From Karstenula rhodostoma CBS 690.94 (Eukaryota; Ascomycota; Dothideomycetes; Pleosporales; Didymosphaeriaceae), in the NCBI GenBank assembly GCA_010093485.1, contig MU001494.1:1128916-1192915 (forward strand): 64,000 nt of DNA, written 5' to 3'. Position numbers and translations under genes: made by a program. Shown here piece by piece: positions 21,703 to 34,016 of this stretch (within the stretch, counting starts at the first letter, position 1; every line of letters starts with the position of its first letter). Under the pieces are notes generated by a model. That model did not search any database, was not told where the DNA came from, and saw only the letters and a program-made list of their open reading frames with translations.

Positions 21703-24700
21703 ATGGCTCCCTCTCGAACCCGCAATGTCGATTCGGACGGGCCTTCGACGGCTGACGTCTCCGCCAACGAAGACGTAGAGATGAAGGACGCCGACGAGCG
21801 CGTGGACGGTTTCAACAAGTTCGGTGTACGTGCCCTGTCTTCCTTTCACCGCGGCGCGCCTCCTCTCTGGAAGAGCAATGCGCGGCCACGCGAACCTGGA
21901 CAACGCGCTGATATGTGTTTGCAGTACTACCAAGAAACTCCCGACTACACAGTAAGCTCTGCTTCGACTGCTCTAAACGCGTTACTAGACCTCACCACCG
22001 TTCAGGATTCGGACACAAACCCCAATACGACCGCTAGTAGTGTAGCAGGGGACGCGCCAGCCGACGGGCGAAAGCGGAGAACCGACGCCTACAACATGCG
22101 CAAGACTATATACGGGAAGAAGCATGACCGATTAGGCGCGTCCAAGGTACGTTGCCAACTACACTTGACTATACCTTTACGTGCATAGCTAAAACACATG
22201 GCGCATACAGGAAGATGACACTATTCGAAGGTTCCGGTACTTGCTTGGCCTGACAGATCTATTCCGCCATTTCATAGACACAAACCCCAATCCGCGCATC
22301 AAAGAAGTCCTCGCCGAGATCGATCGCGAAGATATCGAGGAGGAGAAGAAGGCAAAGGCCAACAAGTTGCGCAAAGGCGGCGCGGCTGCAGAACGTCGCC
22401 GCAAGACTGAGCAAGAAGAAGATGCCGAGTTGGTGCGCGAAGAGAAGCATGGCGGTCACAACGAGACTGTGTTCCGAGAATCACCTGGATATGTCCAAGG
22501 AGGGACCATGCGCGACTATCAGGTTGCAGGTCTTAACTGGCTTATTTCTCTCCATGAGAATGGTATCTCGGGCATTCTGGCCGACGAGATGGGTCTTGGC
22601 AAGACGTTGCAGACCATCTCCTTCATTGGCTACCTACGCTTTGTAGGTGGCATACACGGCCCACATCTCGTCGTCGTCCCGAAATCGACCTTGGACAACT
22701 GGAAGCGCGAGTTCGCCAAGTGGGTACCCGAGATCGATGTCCTGGTGTTGCAGGGTGCCAAAGACGAACGTGCAGAGCTCATTCGGGACCGACTCGAAGA
22801 TGAAAAGTTCGACGTTTGCATCACTAGTTATGAGATGATTCTCCGCGAGAAGTCACACCTGAAGAAATTCGCATGGCAGTACATCATCATCGATGAAGCA
22901 CATCGTATCAAGAACGAGGAGTCGTCGCTAGCACAGATCATCCGTGTCTTCAACTCACGCAATCGCCTTCTCATCACGGGTACCCCACTTCAGAACAATC
23001 TTCACGAACTGTGGGCGCTGCTTAACTTCCTGCTTCCGGACGTTTTTGGTGACGCTGCCGCGTTCGACGACTGGTTCTCGAACCAAGACTCAGACTCCGA
23101 CACCGTGGTCCAGCAACTACACAAAGTCCTTCGACCCTTCTTGTTGCGTCGTGTCAAGGCTGATGTGGAGAAGTCGTTGCTGCCAAAGAAGGAGATTAAC
23201 CTGTACATTGGCATGTCTGATATGCAGGTGAACTGGTACAAGAAGATCCTTGAAAAGGATATCGATGCAGTCAATGGAGCTGCTGGCAACAAAGAGTCCA
23301 AGACTCGGTTGCTGAACATCGTCATGCAGCTGCGAAAGTGTTGCAATCATCCTTATCTGTTTGAAGGTGCTGAGCCTGGACCTCCATACACTACCGACGA
23401 ACACCTAATCAACAACGCGGCTAAGATGGTGATGCTGGATAAGTTGTTGAAACGTATGAAGGCGCAGGGTAGCCGTGTCCTTATCTTCTCTCAGATGAGT
23501 CGCCTGCTAGATATTTTAGAGGATTATTCGGTCTTCCGCGAGTACGCTTACTGTCGCATTGACGGTTCGACTGCCCACGAGGATCGCATTGCAGCCATTG
23601 ATGAGTACAACAAAGAGGGCTCGGAGAAATTCCTATTCCTGCTGACGACACGCGCCGGTGGCTTGGGAATCAACTTGACGTCCGCCGATATTGTTGTGCT
23701 CTTCGACAGCGACTGGAACCCCCAGGCTGACTTACAGGCTATGGATCGTGCTCACCGTATTGGCCAGACCAAGCAGGTATATGTATACCGGTTTGTCACC
23801 GAGAATGCTATCGAGGAGAAAGTTTTGGAGCGTGCGGCCCAAAAGCTGCGTCTCGACCAGCTCGTTATCCAACAAGGTCGTGCTCAACAACCAGTCAAGA
23901 ATGCCGCAGGCAAGGATGAGCTGCTCACCATGATTCAGCATGGTGCTGAGAAGGTGTTCAAATCGCAGGGTGCCATTGGTCCTGTCTCCGGAGTCACCGA
24001 TGACGAATTCGAAAAGATCATGAAGCGTGGCGAGGAACGAACACAAGAACTTAACAACAAATACGAGAAGCTAGGTCTTGACGATCTGCAGAAGTTCACG
24101 TCGGACTCAGCATACGAGTGGAACGGTGAAAAGTTCGAGCCTCGAAAGAAAGAGATTGGCCTGAACTGGATTAACCCTTCGAAGCGTGAGCGCAAAGAGC
24201 AGTCATACTCAATGGACAAGTACTACCGACAGGCGCTCATGACAGGCGGGCGGACTGAAGCCAAGGGTCCTAAAGTTCCTCGCGCGCCGAAGCAGGTCAT
24301 CATCCATGACTACCAATTCTTTCCTGCTAAGCTCGCAGATATCCAAGATAAGGAGACAGCTTGGTTCCGCAAGGAGAACAACATCAAAGCACCGCTTCCA
24401 GAAGGGTCCGAGGAGGATCTGGAGACGCGTGAGGCTGATCAACAACTTGCGCAAGCAGAGATCGACAATGCTGAGCCTCTCACAGAGGAAGAGCTCGCCG
24501 AGAAAGAGCGCCTAATCAACAAGGGTTTCCCTGAGTGGAATAAGCGTGACTTCCAACAGTTTTTGAACGGCTCGGCCAAGTATGGTCGGACCAACTATGA
24601 GGGCATATCGGAAGAAGTCGACGGAAAGACAGCAGACGAAATCGCGGAGTATGCGAAGGTGTTCTGGAAGAAGTACAAGGACCTCAACAACTGGCAGAAG

Positions 24701-25326
24701 CATCTCGGTGTCATCGAGGAAGGCGAAGCGCGCGTGCGGTCGCAAGAAGAGAGGAAAGCGCTTGTAGCCAAGAAAGTCAACATGTACCGAATGCCTCTGC
24801 AACAGATGGTCATCAAGTACACAGTCTCCACGACGAACAAGAAGGTGTACACGGAAGAAGAAGACCGGTTCCTGCTTGTCATGCTTCACAAGCACGGCGT
24901 AGAGGGCGATACCATTTTCGAGAAGATTCGGGAGGACATCCGAGAATCGCCCCTCTTCCGCTTCGACTGGTTCTTCCTTAGCCGGACCGCTCAGGAAATT
25001 GGCCGGCGGTGCAAGACACTAGTGGACTCGGTACAGCGTGAACTTGGAGAGGGCGACATGAAGAACGGCAAGGGAAAACGCCAGCTCGATGAGGAGGAGA
25101 CTGAGGAGGAAGAGGAGGTCCCTGTCAAGAAGAAGGCGAAGAATGGCGTCAAGGTTCGTACATTGACCAAGCTATAACTCACAAAACTAACTGTTTGTAG
25201 AACAAGCAGCTGGATTCTGTCAAGGCTAAAGGCTCTCCTGCTTCAGTGTCTACGTCTCGAGCCACTAGTGTGGTGTCGAACGGTTCAACACCGGCCAAGG
25301 GCAAGGGACGCGGAAAGAAGAAATAG
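21703..25326 (+). CDS. ISWI-family SNF2 chromatin-remodelling ATPase
   Basis: Join 21703-21825, 21925-21951, 22006-22146, 22211-25153 and 25201-25326, giving 1119 aa. All five exons keep phase 0. Exon 2 is a 27-nt micro-exon (YYQETPDYT). The SNF2 ATPase lies at about residues 190-470 with Walker A DEMGLGKT (about 222-229) and DEAH box in [11 protein letters not shown]. The helicase C domain is at about 510-670 with [19 protein letters not shown]. It is followed by the ISWI-specific HAND, SANT ([21 protein letters not shown]) and SLIDE ([17 protein letters not shown]) domains. The tail is acidic then Lys/Gly-rich. The protein slides and spaces nucleosomes in the nucleus. Yeast has ISW1 and ISW2; I cannot tell which is the closer counterpart. 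GET3 follows on the same strand 670 bp downstream. Confidence 0.95.
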
Positions 25327-25994
25327 ATTGCTTGGTGCAGGCTTCCAATGGGTACGGTGTTGTGAATCTCTGTGCATTTTGGAGAGTATAACTTCTCGGG
25401 CGTTTTGGTGTTTGTGTGACACACGGGAGGACTACCAAGGCTCTTGTTCTGTTCACGGCATGGTTGGCATGGGAGGGGAGTCGTTTGGGCATAAAGATGG
25501 CCGCGCCTTTTGCGCAGGCCCCGGGAAGCTTGCTAGGGTGCTAGTCAGCCTACCGTAGTATAATAGTTTCATCTCCACCAGACAAAGTGCAGCTTCCAAC
25601 TACCTTTATGTGAGACGAGGAGCACGCGCCACGCGCCACAGTCGCGGAGAATGCGGTGGCGGCGGGGTGACGCACTGACGTAACGCTGGGTTTGGAACGA
25701 CTTCGCGCATCGCCCAAACGCAAATGTGACGGTGCATTGAACATAGCCGATCAACAAGTTCTCGTTCTCGAAGCTTCCACATTCTACCGTTCCTCAAAAC
25801 GACCAGGTGGGCACCTTTTGTTTTCGAGTATCCCACCGCACGCCTACCGCGGCCTACCCCACAGAAGATTCTCGAACCCGTCTACAGCTAGACACGAAGC
25901 CACAGCCAGGCTCAGAACACACACTCTCTCTCCCTACCGCATCTCTCCACCCTTCGCCTTCCATACCGAACACCCTATCGAGACCTCATCTGCC
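25327..25994. other. Intergenic region between ISWI and GET3
   Basis: Holds the ISWI 3' UTR and GET3 promoter. The last 150 bp before 25995 is C-rich (ctctctctccctacc) as often seen in fungal 5' UTRs. An ORF that reads in frame into GET3 from 25692 is explained by leader sequence, since the conserved protein begins at 25995. Confidence 0.5.
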
Positions 25995-27124
25995 ATGGCA
26001 AACGCCGCAGTGCTCAACGATGACGACGTCATGGAGCCCACGCTCCAGTCCATCATCGACCAGAAGACGCTGCGCTGGATATTCGTCGGCGGCAAGGGCG
26101 GCGTGGGCAAGACGACCACGTCATGTTCGCTCGCCATCCAGCTCGCCAAACACCGCAAAAATGTCCTCCTCATCTCGACCGACCCCGCACACAACTTGAG
26201 CGACGCCTTCAATCAGAAGTTCGGCAAGGATGCGCGCAAGGTCGACGGCTTCGACAACCTGAGCGCCATGGAAATTGATCCGAACGGCAGCATTCAGGAC
26301 CTGTTGGCGCAGGGTGGCGAGAGCGCCGAGGAGTCCATGGCGGCGCTGGGAGGCATGGGCAACATGATGCAGGATCTGGCCTTCTCGGTATTGCACTTTC
26401 CCGGCACCCACAATGGCTGAATACGACTAACACATGGCAGATACCCGGTGTCGACGAAGCCATGTCATTCGCCGAAGTCCTCAAGCAAGTCAAGTCTCTC
26501 TCTTACGAAGTCATCATCTTCGATACCGCGCCCACCGGCCACACACTCCGCTTCCTCCAATTCCCGACCGTCATGGAGAAAGCCCTCTCCAAGATCTCCC
26601 AGCTCTCCCGCCAATTCGGGCCCATGCTCAACGGCTTCCTTGGCGCTAGCGGTCAACTCCCCAACGGCCAGAATATGGACGAGCTGATCGAGAAGATGGA
26701 GACTCTCCGCTCCACCATCAGCGAGGTGAACGAGCAGTTCAAGAACCCCGACATGACCACATTTGTGTGTGTGTGCATAAGCGAGTTCCTCAGCTTGTAC
26801 GAGACCGAGCGCATGATCCAGGAGCTGAACAGCTACGAGATCGACACCCATGCTATTGTCGTGAACCAGCTGCTATTCCCCAAGAAGGACAACCCGTGCG
26901 AACAGTGCAACTCGAGACGGAAGATGCAGAAGAAATACTTGGATCAGATCGGGGAGTTGTACGAGGACTTTAATGTTGTGAAAATGCCATTGCTTACCGA
27001 GGAGGTGCGAGGCAGTAAAAAACTGGAGTCGTAAGTCGTCACATTCCCATTGTATGTGGGGCGTTTTCTAACAACACGTAGGTTCAGCGAGATGCTGGTT
27101 AAGCCATATCAGCCGCCCGAGTAA
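25995..27124 (+). CDS. GET3: GET3/ArsA-type ATPase, tail-anchored protein targeting factor
   Basis: Join 25995-26387, 26441-27030 and 27082-27124, giving 341 aa, the usual Get3 length. The deviant Walker [11 protein letters not shown] is at residues 32-41. Switch-region [10 protein letters not shown] follows, the methionine-rich client-binding segment ([10 protein letters not shown] region) is in the middle, and the zinc-bridging CxxC of the homodimer appears as [10 protein letters not shown]. The protein shuttles tail-anchored membrane proteins to the ER receptor Get1/Get2 in the cytosol. Introns are 53 and 51 nt. The third exon encodes only the tail [13 protein letters not shown]. Start at 25995 matches the family (acidic leader then [18 protein letters not shown]). 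It converges with the M14 gene. Confidence 0.96.
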
Positions 27125-27422
27125 CCTGCTCGAACGAAGGATGGTTTGGAAGGTGCGAAGTATCATATTTGATCAACTTCGAGTAGCTGCTCGATGGACA
27201 TGAAAAGGACGAACGCTTAATGAATATTGCACTGGGCGCAACGATTAAGACATGGGCCCGTATATGAGGCAGTAATATACCCGGAAACAACATCGGTTTC
27301 CATTAGATTCTTCGGTCACGGTCCTTGCAACATCAGGGGTGCGATTGTGCATATGTGATGTCTGCAAACACGTGTTTTGCTCACACAACAACATGACAAT
27401 ACGATTGTTAATTACATGCAAC

Positions 27423-29064
27423 CTACACAACCCGAAAGATCGGATACTCGTCGCCTTTCTCCACTGGAATAGTATTATAATGCACCTGGCTTGTATAATG
27501 CTCCGGCTCCAACAGCACGAAAGCGAATGCGGCATTCTTCTGCTTTGTATCCACCCAGAACCCTCCATTCGGAACGGTCACGTTGCGCGCTGTAGCCGTC
27601 GTAGTCACCGTCGTGGCCGTAATGCCCTCGAACTTGGTGTTTTCGAGCTCTGCAGACGCGATGGTAAGTGCCTCCACCGTGCCAACATAGTCTTGCTGCA
27701 GGACATCGACTTTGACGCCCAGGATGCGGAGACGCTCGGCAACATCGGCCCAAGCGCGTGAGAAGACATATGCTCTTGGTCGAGCACGAGTGATTAAGAT
27801 GCTTGGTGGGTCGCTGTTCTTGGATGTGACGGAAACGTTACTGAGCGCTCCGCTGGTGGCATTGATGAAGGTGATCGATTTGCTGGTAGTCTGCTGCTCG
27901 TCGAGCACCACAATATCGTCTCGGCTATCTATGAAGGCCTTTCGGCTGCCTTCGATGGTCTTATAGACGTTGTCAAAGTCGTTCACGGCGATGTCAATGA
28001 TTGCTGTGGACGCTATCAACGCAGCTGCGACGCGGCGCTGGAAGTGTTGATCCGAAAGGCGGATACCGCGAGTTTCGGTCAGGAATGTCACGGTCTGTCC
28101 GAGGCCCGCATTCTTGTGGTTAGCTGCTGGGGAAGCGTCCGCTTCGTTGATTGTAATAGCGTTGCCGCTGACGCTCGTGGTAAAGTACGGTGCATACCGT
28201 AGGCCTTTTTCTCCAATAGCTGAGAAGATTTCCTCCACGAAATCCTGGTTGAGCGATCGAATGTCTTTGTGAATGTTCTGGTTTTTGTTTGCTGATACAA
28301 GGATGTCCTGAGCGCGAATGTACTTGGAAGCGACAGCACCAACGCCTGTATATTCGTGCTGGTCGACGAAGATATGCGGATCAAAGGAACTTTGCAACCG
28401 TTTCAGTTTTCGAGTCTGTTCCCGAACCAGTATTGCGTGGTCGCGATTCCCATCATAGCTTGACGCCAATGCTCGCTGGAAGTATTCCACGCCGTCTGAA
28501 TTGTACCGCGGCAAGAGGAGCAATTCGACTTTCTCGAGCACTTTGGCAGCCCATCTGTCGTCGGCTGCAAACTTCCCAAGTAGAGCCAGAACAGCTTGAT
28601 CACCAGCAGGTTCATCACCGTGCATTCCACCCTGAATCCAGATGCGAAGCCTTTGTCCGCGCTTTCCGTTGGAGAGAGTGACGTATGGAATCGACCGAGC
28701 CTCTTCCGATTGTAACGCCTCAGATTCATGGTAAGTGAAGTACCGATTGCTGCGGGATAGATGTTTCAAATACTGAACTTTTGGCAGAGGTCAGCCGACT
28801 GTGCAATGTCAAAGAGTCGTGCATCGTACCGAGAACGTCTTGAGGTGTCGGACCAGAGGTACCGTTGGCGAAAGTCGCCGGAATCGACGAGGGATCTACA
28901 AACGCAGGTGACAGCAATCTTATACCCTTCACATCGGGAAAATTGATTGCAACTTGGGGAGCATCGACAATCTTTGGGCTCTGATTCGAGGCATAGCGAT
29001 CGCAAGCAGCAAACCTCGTGAAGAAGGGCGTAGCAGCCAGAACAGAGCTCAACATGTAACGCAT
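27423..29064 (-). CDS. Secreted M14-family metallocarboxypeptidase-like protein
   Basis: Join complement of 29064-28830 and 28777-27423, giving 529 aa. Signal peptide about MRYMLSSVLAATPFFTRFAA. The zinc-binding HxxE motif is HGDE (His131, Glu134) in GGMHGDEPAGDQ. A LLLLPRYNSDGVEYFQR block follows, then DQHEY as a possible third-ligand region, and TETRG with the catalytic Glu. The peptidase domain spans about residues 80-330. The remaining 200 residues (Asn/Thr-rich, DVLQQDYVGTVEAL) form a beta-rich C-terminal domain typical of fungal extended M14 proteins. It probably removes C-terminal residues outside the cell or in the vacuole. The intron is 52 nt with a gctgac branch and a caaaag acceptor (phase 1). 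Upstream starts at 29133 are less likely because they remove the signal peptide from the N-terminus. Confidence 0.88.
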
Positions 29065-30432
29065 GGTACCTGTTTGAAAAGAGATGCGAATTGGAATCTT
29101 GATCCAGTATATATCTACTGGTTGCCTGCGCAATCCAAGAAACGATATTCATGGACGAGCTTGGCTGCAGGCGCATGCTTGCAGCCCGCTGCTTGGTACG
29201 ACAATGTCCATGGTCGCCGCAAGGAATGACATAGGCGAGACCTTTTGGAGATGCCTATTCGAGTATCGCAATGCTTCCCTCCGCGGGGGCACTCGAGGAG
29301 GCACGTTGTATACGGGGTCGTGGTTGGAAGCGAGCCGGGGGGGGTGGAGCAGGCACGATGGCGTCAGAACACCGGTAAAATCGCAATGCGACTCACAAGC
29401 CCGTCTCCTAACGTCCTTATTTACCATCAACTCCATCAAACTATATTCTCTTCATTGCACAGAGCGGATTCACGAGACTATCAAGGTTCCACTCAGAACA
29501 CCATGGTCAATACAGGCATCGCTGTGATGTTGCAGACGAGCCGCGAAAGCATCCTACCGGCTAACGTTGGTTAGTGTGCAGTGTACGAACTGTGGTGCGA
29601 GAAGCCGATACGAAGACCGCGATGAATCTACGATTGAAGCTTAAAAATAACTATGCGTATCAAAATACCTCTGTATAAACAGATGCCAGCTGTCATTAAA
29701 TTGGATTGCCATCCCAAAAAGCACTTCTAATTCATGTACTGCTTTGGTACTGGAGGTCGCTCATGCTCATCGATACTGACGGCACATGTTCCAATACTTG
29801 CTGATGATATAGTGTTGAGCGCTCTCCGTTCCTTGGAGGACGGTGCTTCGATGAACTCACGGGAGCCCTGGGTCGAAATGCATACGTCAACGGCAAACGG
29901 AGGAAGTGTCTCGATATTAGTATCTGGACTTGGGAGCATGATCGTGAGCACCTACCACATGGATGATCGACTGTTTTTATTGATGCCAGCGAAACTGGAT
30001 GCCAAAGGAAGAGCATCTTGCTGTTCTTACAATTACAGGTGATGTCCAGATGTCCTGCTGGCCGGAGCGATAAGCAAAATATGGCAACTGCGTGCGAGAC
30101 TGCGAATATCACCTAGTTCATTTGCTTGCAGGCTGAGGGGGGACACGATGTGTACTATGTCGTCATATAGGAGGGACATGAGGAACAGCTACCAGTGTCA
30201 GTCAACTTCATGACTGTGGAGTATTGTGATGGGATGACAAGGGAACATGCTGGAGTGGTGCCACCAACACTTTCACGCGCAAGAGCTTGATTGCAAGGCC
30301 CTTAAATCAGAAAAGTAGACACTGCCTATCAATTTCGGTGTATGCCTTCGCCTGCCTGCGCTGCACGTCTCGCAGCGTTCTGAGCCTACCTACTATTTAC
30401 GCTATGGTCCATCCGTTGCTTAACATGGCACC
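29065..30432. other. Gene-poor spacer, M14 promoter side
   Basis: The part next to 29064 should hold the M14 promoter. ORFs up to about 126 aa occur, including a 74-aa one on - (29727-29951) that reads smoothly (ends PPVPKQYMN), but I cannot build a convincing gene around it. Confidence 0.35.
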
Positions 30433-30699
30433 TACTGTAGTTGCGGCCATAAGTTTTCCTAGTGGGTCCATGTTCCACCCCGGCGTACAGAAACCGCCAG
30501 AACTCCCTAGAACTATATAAATAATACTAAATCTATATAATAAAGTACCTGGAAATAGCAGCTAATCGCTATTAGAAGAAGTAACCCTATATTTTATATA
30601 TTTTATAGATGACGAATTATTATATCTATCGCTAAGAAATCGCCAAAAACATCCTATCCGGCGGACCCACTAGGAAAACTTATGGCTGCAACCACAGTA
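30433..30699. mobile_element. Non-autonomous Tc1/mariner-type MITE, 267 bp including TA ends
   Basis: Terminal inverted repeats of 37 nt at 30433-30469 and 30663-30699 match at 35 positions. Both begin TA then CTGT[AG]GTTGC[GA]GCCATAAG and continue through TTTTCCTAGTGGGTCC. The two mismatches are both A/G transitions, as RIP would give. The outer TA on each side fits the TA target duplication of the Tc1/mariner superfamily. The interior (about 30505-30650) is very AT-rich and has no ORF, so the element depends on a transposase elsewhere. Confidence 0.85.
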
Positions 30700-31579
30700 T
30701 ACAATGACCAACGAATATCGCACGTGAACTCGTATCTCATTTTTGACAACGTCGCTGCCCTCTTTGGAGCAAGTTGCGGTCAACACGCAGATCGCTTGAT
30801 CACCAGACGCCATTTGCTCTCTTGGCAAGCACCTCAATTTGATGACAAGCATCCACCCACTCACACTTGTCGTTGATCTTCATTTCGCTGCAAAATGGTC
30901 ATAGGCTAGAGCATTTCCCTGGTTCACACCCATTCCTGAACGTGTGGTGAGGATTCCTTGTTCAAGGACGATGGTAGGAATGTTGGACAAGCGCTGAATC
31001 CCTTCTTCCAGCCACAAGCCTTTGCCGATTTGTCTCATGTTAAAAGGCGATATCGAACCATTTACCTGCGCACATCTTGTGACTCACTCCATACTTCACG
31101 CCTGAGGACAAGGAGAAGTAGCAGTGAGGTTTCATACACGGACATGGACTAGATCCGTACCCATTGTTCTTCAGAACTGAAGGACCGTTCGGTTCTTCAT
31201 TTCTTCATTTCAATGTATCTTTCACGGCACATGCACACAGACATCTGCTTCTTTCATATCATCTACTAACGTACACAGAATCACGGTGGCCAGGTGAGTG
31301 CGGCCTAAGAGAGCGAAACCTACAGCCTATCTGCTTCGTCTCTATTTCCCAAAGGAAGTTCATGTTACCCTGTGGGACCGGAGACCTGCCTTTAAACCTC
31401 TAGCATGATAAAGTCTCTGATTGGGAGCAATTTCTGATGCTTCTGACTCCGTGAGTAAAATTTCATACTGTTTTCCGAAGCCATGACTGGTCAAGCATTC
31501 GCCAGTCCCCCTCGTCTTTCTTTATATACCAGAGCTTAGTACAACGCCGCCTAATGCGTTTAGGTATCTCACCTGCAAC
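30700..31579. other. Gene-poor spacer
   Basis: No gene I can support. ORFs are short (64-79 aa) and lack motifs. Confidence 0.35.
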
Positions 31580-31911
31580 ATGCCAATGCTACTGCTAACT
31601 GGTAAGTCAAATCCCGCGACCACAAAGCACCTAAGTACAATGCTGATGCGAGCGACGCAGATCCACAGCATGGAGACAGGAAAACCATTACTGAAACCAA
31701 GACGAAAACCGAAACCCAGACTCGGACCCGAACCCAGCGCATCTCGACTACAACCACGAAAAACGCAACGGCCACGAAAACGAAGACCACGGTAGCCACG
31801 AAGACGAAGACGTCGATTCGGAGCAAGACGACCACGAGAGTGTCGACCAAACCGGCGAAGACGAAGACTGTCACGAGCGTTAGGACGGTCACGACAACGC
31901 AGAGGGGTTAG
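31580..31911 (+). CDS. Possible small Thr/Lys-rich basic protein
   Basis: Join 31580-31601 and 31661-31911 gives 90 aa. The intron is 59 nt with a perfect gtaagt donor, a gctgatg branch-like site and a gacgcag acceptor, and the frame is kept. The product begins MPMLLLTDPQHG and then is almost wholly a Thr-Lys-Thr low-complexity tract (TETKTKTETQTRTRTQ, TATKTKTTVATKTKT). It has no signal peptide in this model. The reverse strand is also open over the same stretch, so open frame alone is weak evidence. It may be the 3' part of a Thr-rich cell-wall protein or a non-coding repeat tract. No family is recognised. Confidence 0.3.
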
Positions 31912-32738
31912 GTGTGTTAGGGTATGCCAGGCAAGGGTTTGGGGCCGCGAAGAGGTTTTCCCTTGTTGTCTGTTAGTCTGAGTAAACAGAGATGAATCGG
32001 ACTAGATGAATGATTACCAGGTGGTCACTTCATCAGCATATAGTACCAGTCTAAAAGTTCTAGCACTGCATTGCTACTCATGGGGTGACATGACATGTGG
32101 GGATCCCGGAGTCGTGGAAGACAATAGGGAGGCGCCCGCGAGGAGGAGGGAGTGTTGGGGTGACCGGTGGGGTGAGTCACGTGTGACCGTGGCGCTGGGA
32201 TTATCGTCGCCTCAACCATCCCAACACTGCTCAACCACCATGGAACAGGACAAATCCAAGGGACTCATGGGGTGACATAGTGTACTCAAACTTTTGTCCT
32301 GGCATTGCGTGTTGCAATGGTCCGAGCATCCATACGCCATCCAATGTTTACAGGAGTACACTATTCAAACTATTAGGATCACGCTGTGACATGTAGGGGT
32401 TTCCGGGGTCGGTAGCATGGCGTAGTCAGTTCGTATGCAACTAGGTGTAATCTTCATTATTCAGAATCGATTTGTTCAAGACTCTTCGATGAGAAAATCA
32501 TCCGCCACATCCTTTGTATAGTCATGAACATGCGCCGGTAACGTTTTCCATGCCGCATTTACCATGTATTCAAATCTTTGCGTCAAGTACTATTCCGCAC
32601 GTAGACCAATAAGATGGATATTCCCGATTGTATCGCAGAATGTGTCCAGACCTCTAACTTCGGTGGTGTCGCGTGCGAATCTGGGGCAAAAGGGGCCTAG
32701 TTTGTGCACTCGGAGCAGTTTTCTCCGTTCAGTGGGGT
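31912..32738. other. Spacer with short direct and inverted repeats
   Basis: A 16-bp perfect direct repeat (actcatggggtgacat) lies at 32076-32091 and 32263-32278. A related imperfect pair, tgacatgt then ggg and ccgg, lies at 32091-32114 and 32387-32411. A 10-bp inverted repeat lies at 32277-32286 and 32355-32364. No gene seen. Confidence 0.4.
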
Positions 32739-34016
32739 TTACGAGGAGCACGGGACAATGCAAGAGCACTTGATCGGCAGATCGTCTGGCTTGGCCTGGC
32801 GAATGGCCGCCCTCCTAGCTACCATGTCCCTCGTGTTTCCGTTCTGCGCTTTATTGAAGATGGGCTCCCACTTGGCACGTACAGAGTCCGGGATGCATCC
32901 GCCCATGGTGATGCAGACTTTCTTTGCAATGAGATACTCGAATGCAAAGGTGAAGAACCAATCGATCCATATCTTCTGACACGAATGGCCGGCAGAGATG
33001 CCTTGCTGGCGAGCGAGTGCACCCCAAGGACATTGGGCATCCGGGTGCGTGGTGTCGATGAACCAGAGGTCGAGCTGTTTCAAGTCCGGAATCTCCTTCA
33101 GTGGAATGATAGGCTTGGAGTCCTTTTCAAGTTCTGCGAACGGAGCGCCACGTTGTGGGTGAATTCCGATGAGTTCAAAGTAGCAAGCTGCTGATAACTC
33201 CAACCGAAGGCGCTCCAAAGACAACAACCGAGGAAGGCCTTGGATACTTCCATCGTTGAACTTAGTGAAGCTCGACGACAAGCTCAAGCTCTTGGTCGAC
33301 GAGGCCCAGACCCACGCAGCCTCGTTGTGAATCTGGCGGTTCACAAACAAGATCTGCGTGTTAGGGTCGTCGGTACCTGGTCCGAGGCTTGCAGCATAGA
33401 GAAGGTTCCTCAACTCGCCGGGTAGGGCCGAGAAATTGAAGTGTTTGCCGTTGAGTTTGTACCATGTGATCTGGTTTTCGAGCTGGAGCTGGCGACCTCC
33501 ACGTTGCTTCCAGTCGCGATCATCGTGCCACTCATACTTCTTCCTCACCCAGGCGCACAGTGACATCCAGCACTTGGTATTCTCCACGTCCATTACCTCA
33601 ATATGGCAGAGTTGGACGTTGATTCCCGCGTCGAGAACAGTATCTAGTGCCGCTTGAACATAACACTCTACATTCCTATGATTGATTGGGAAAGTTGACG
33701 CAATCCCGGCAATCGCAGCCGGTACCTTGTTGGGGACAGGTGCGATCACTTCCCCATTCAACCAATAGCGCAGAGGAACCGTGTGCGTGATATTCCAACG
33801 CTGCTGGGAAAACGTGTACCATACACTGCCGATAAGGTGGTCAGGGTTCACTTTCCATGTCGACTTGCTTTTCTCGACGTTCTCCAAGGCTGCGCGGTGA
33901 ACAGACAGGTCTTCTTCGGCCAGGCGGTGGTGGCTATTGCGCGCCAGGAAATGGAAATTGCGGTGTCGTTCTGCCACAGCGAAGGCCTCGATAGCCTTAG
34001 AAACAGCGTCGGCCAT
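32739..34016 (-). CDS. 2EXR/F-box-like fungal hypothetical protein
   Basis: The open frame from ATG 34016 to 32739 gives 425 aa. The segment FNFSALPGELRNLLYAASLG matches the LPxELRxxIY opening seen in fungal F-box-like and 2EXR proteins. It is followed by QILFVNRQIHNEAA (the L-x-x-x-R-Q-I-x-x-E-A motif) and a leucine-rich LLSLERLRLEL. These form large lineage-specific families of unknown role, some possibly SCF adaptors. The N-terminal 200 residues do not resemble a known domain. A 5' extension is possible: the frame is open upstream to about 34200, and a 77-nt intron (gtacgc...gcaccag) would join it in phase to a Pro/Ser/Thr-rich exon reading from about 34363, but I find no ATG for that exon. 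The true start is therefore uncertain. Confidence 0.65.
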   Translation of the reverse strand: MADAVSKAIEAFAVAERHRNFHFLARNSHHRLAEEDLSVHRAALENVEKSKSTWKVNPDHLIGSVWYTFSQQRWNITHTVPLRYWLNGEVIAPVPNKVPAAIAGIASTFPINHRNVECYVQAALDTVLDAGINVQLCHIEVMDVENTKCWMSLCAWVRKKYEWHDDRDWKQRGGRQLQLENQITWYKLNGKHFNFSALPGELRNLLYAASLGPGTDDPNTQILFVNRQIHNEAAWVWASSTKSLSLSSSFTKFNDGSIQGLPRLLSLERLRLELSAACYFELIGIHPQRGAPFAELEKDSKPIIPLKEIPDLKQLDLWFIDTTHPDAQCPWGALARQQGISAGHSCQKIWIDWFFTFAFEYLIAKKVCITMGGCIPDSVRAKWEPIFNKAQNGNTRDMVARRAAIRQAKPDDLPIKCSCIVPCSS

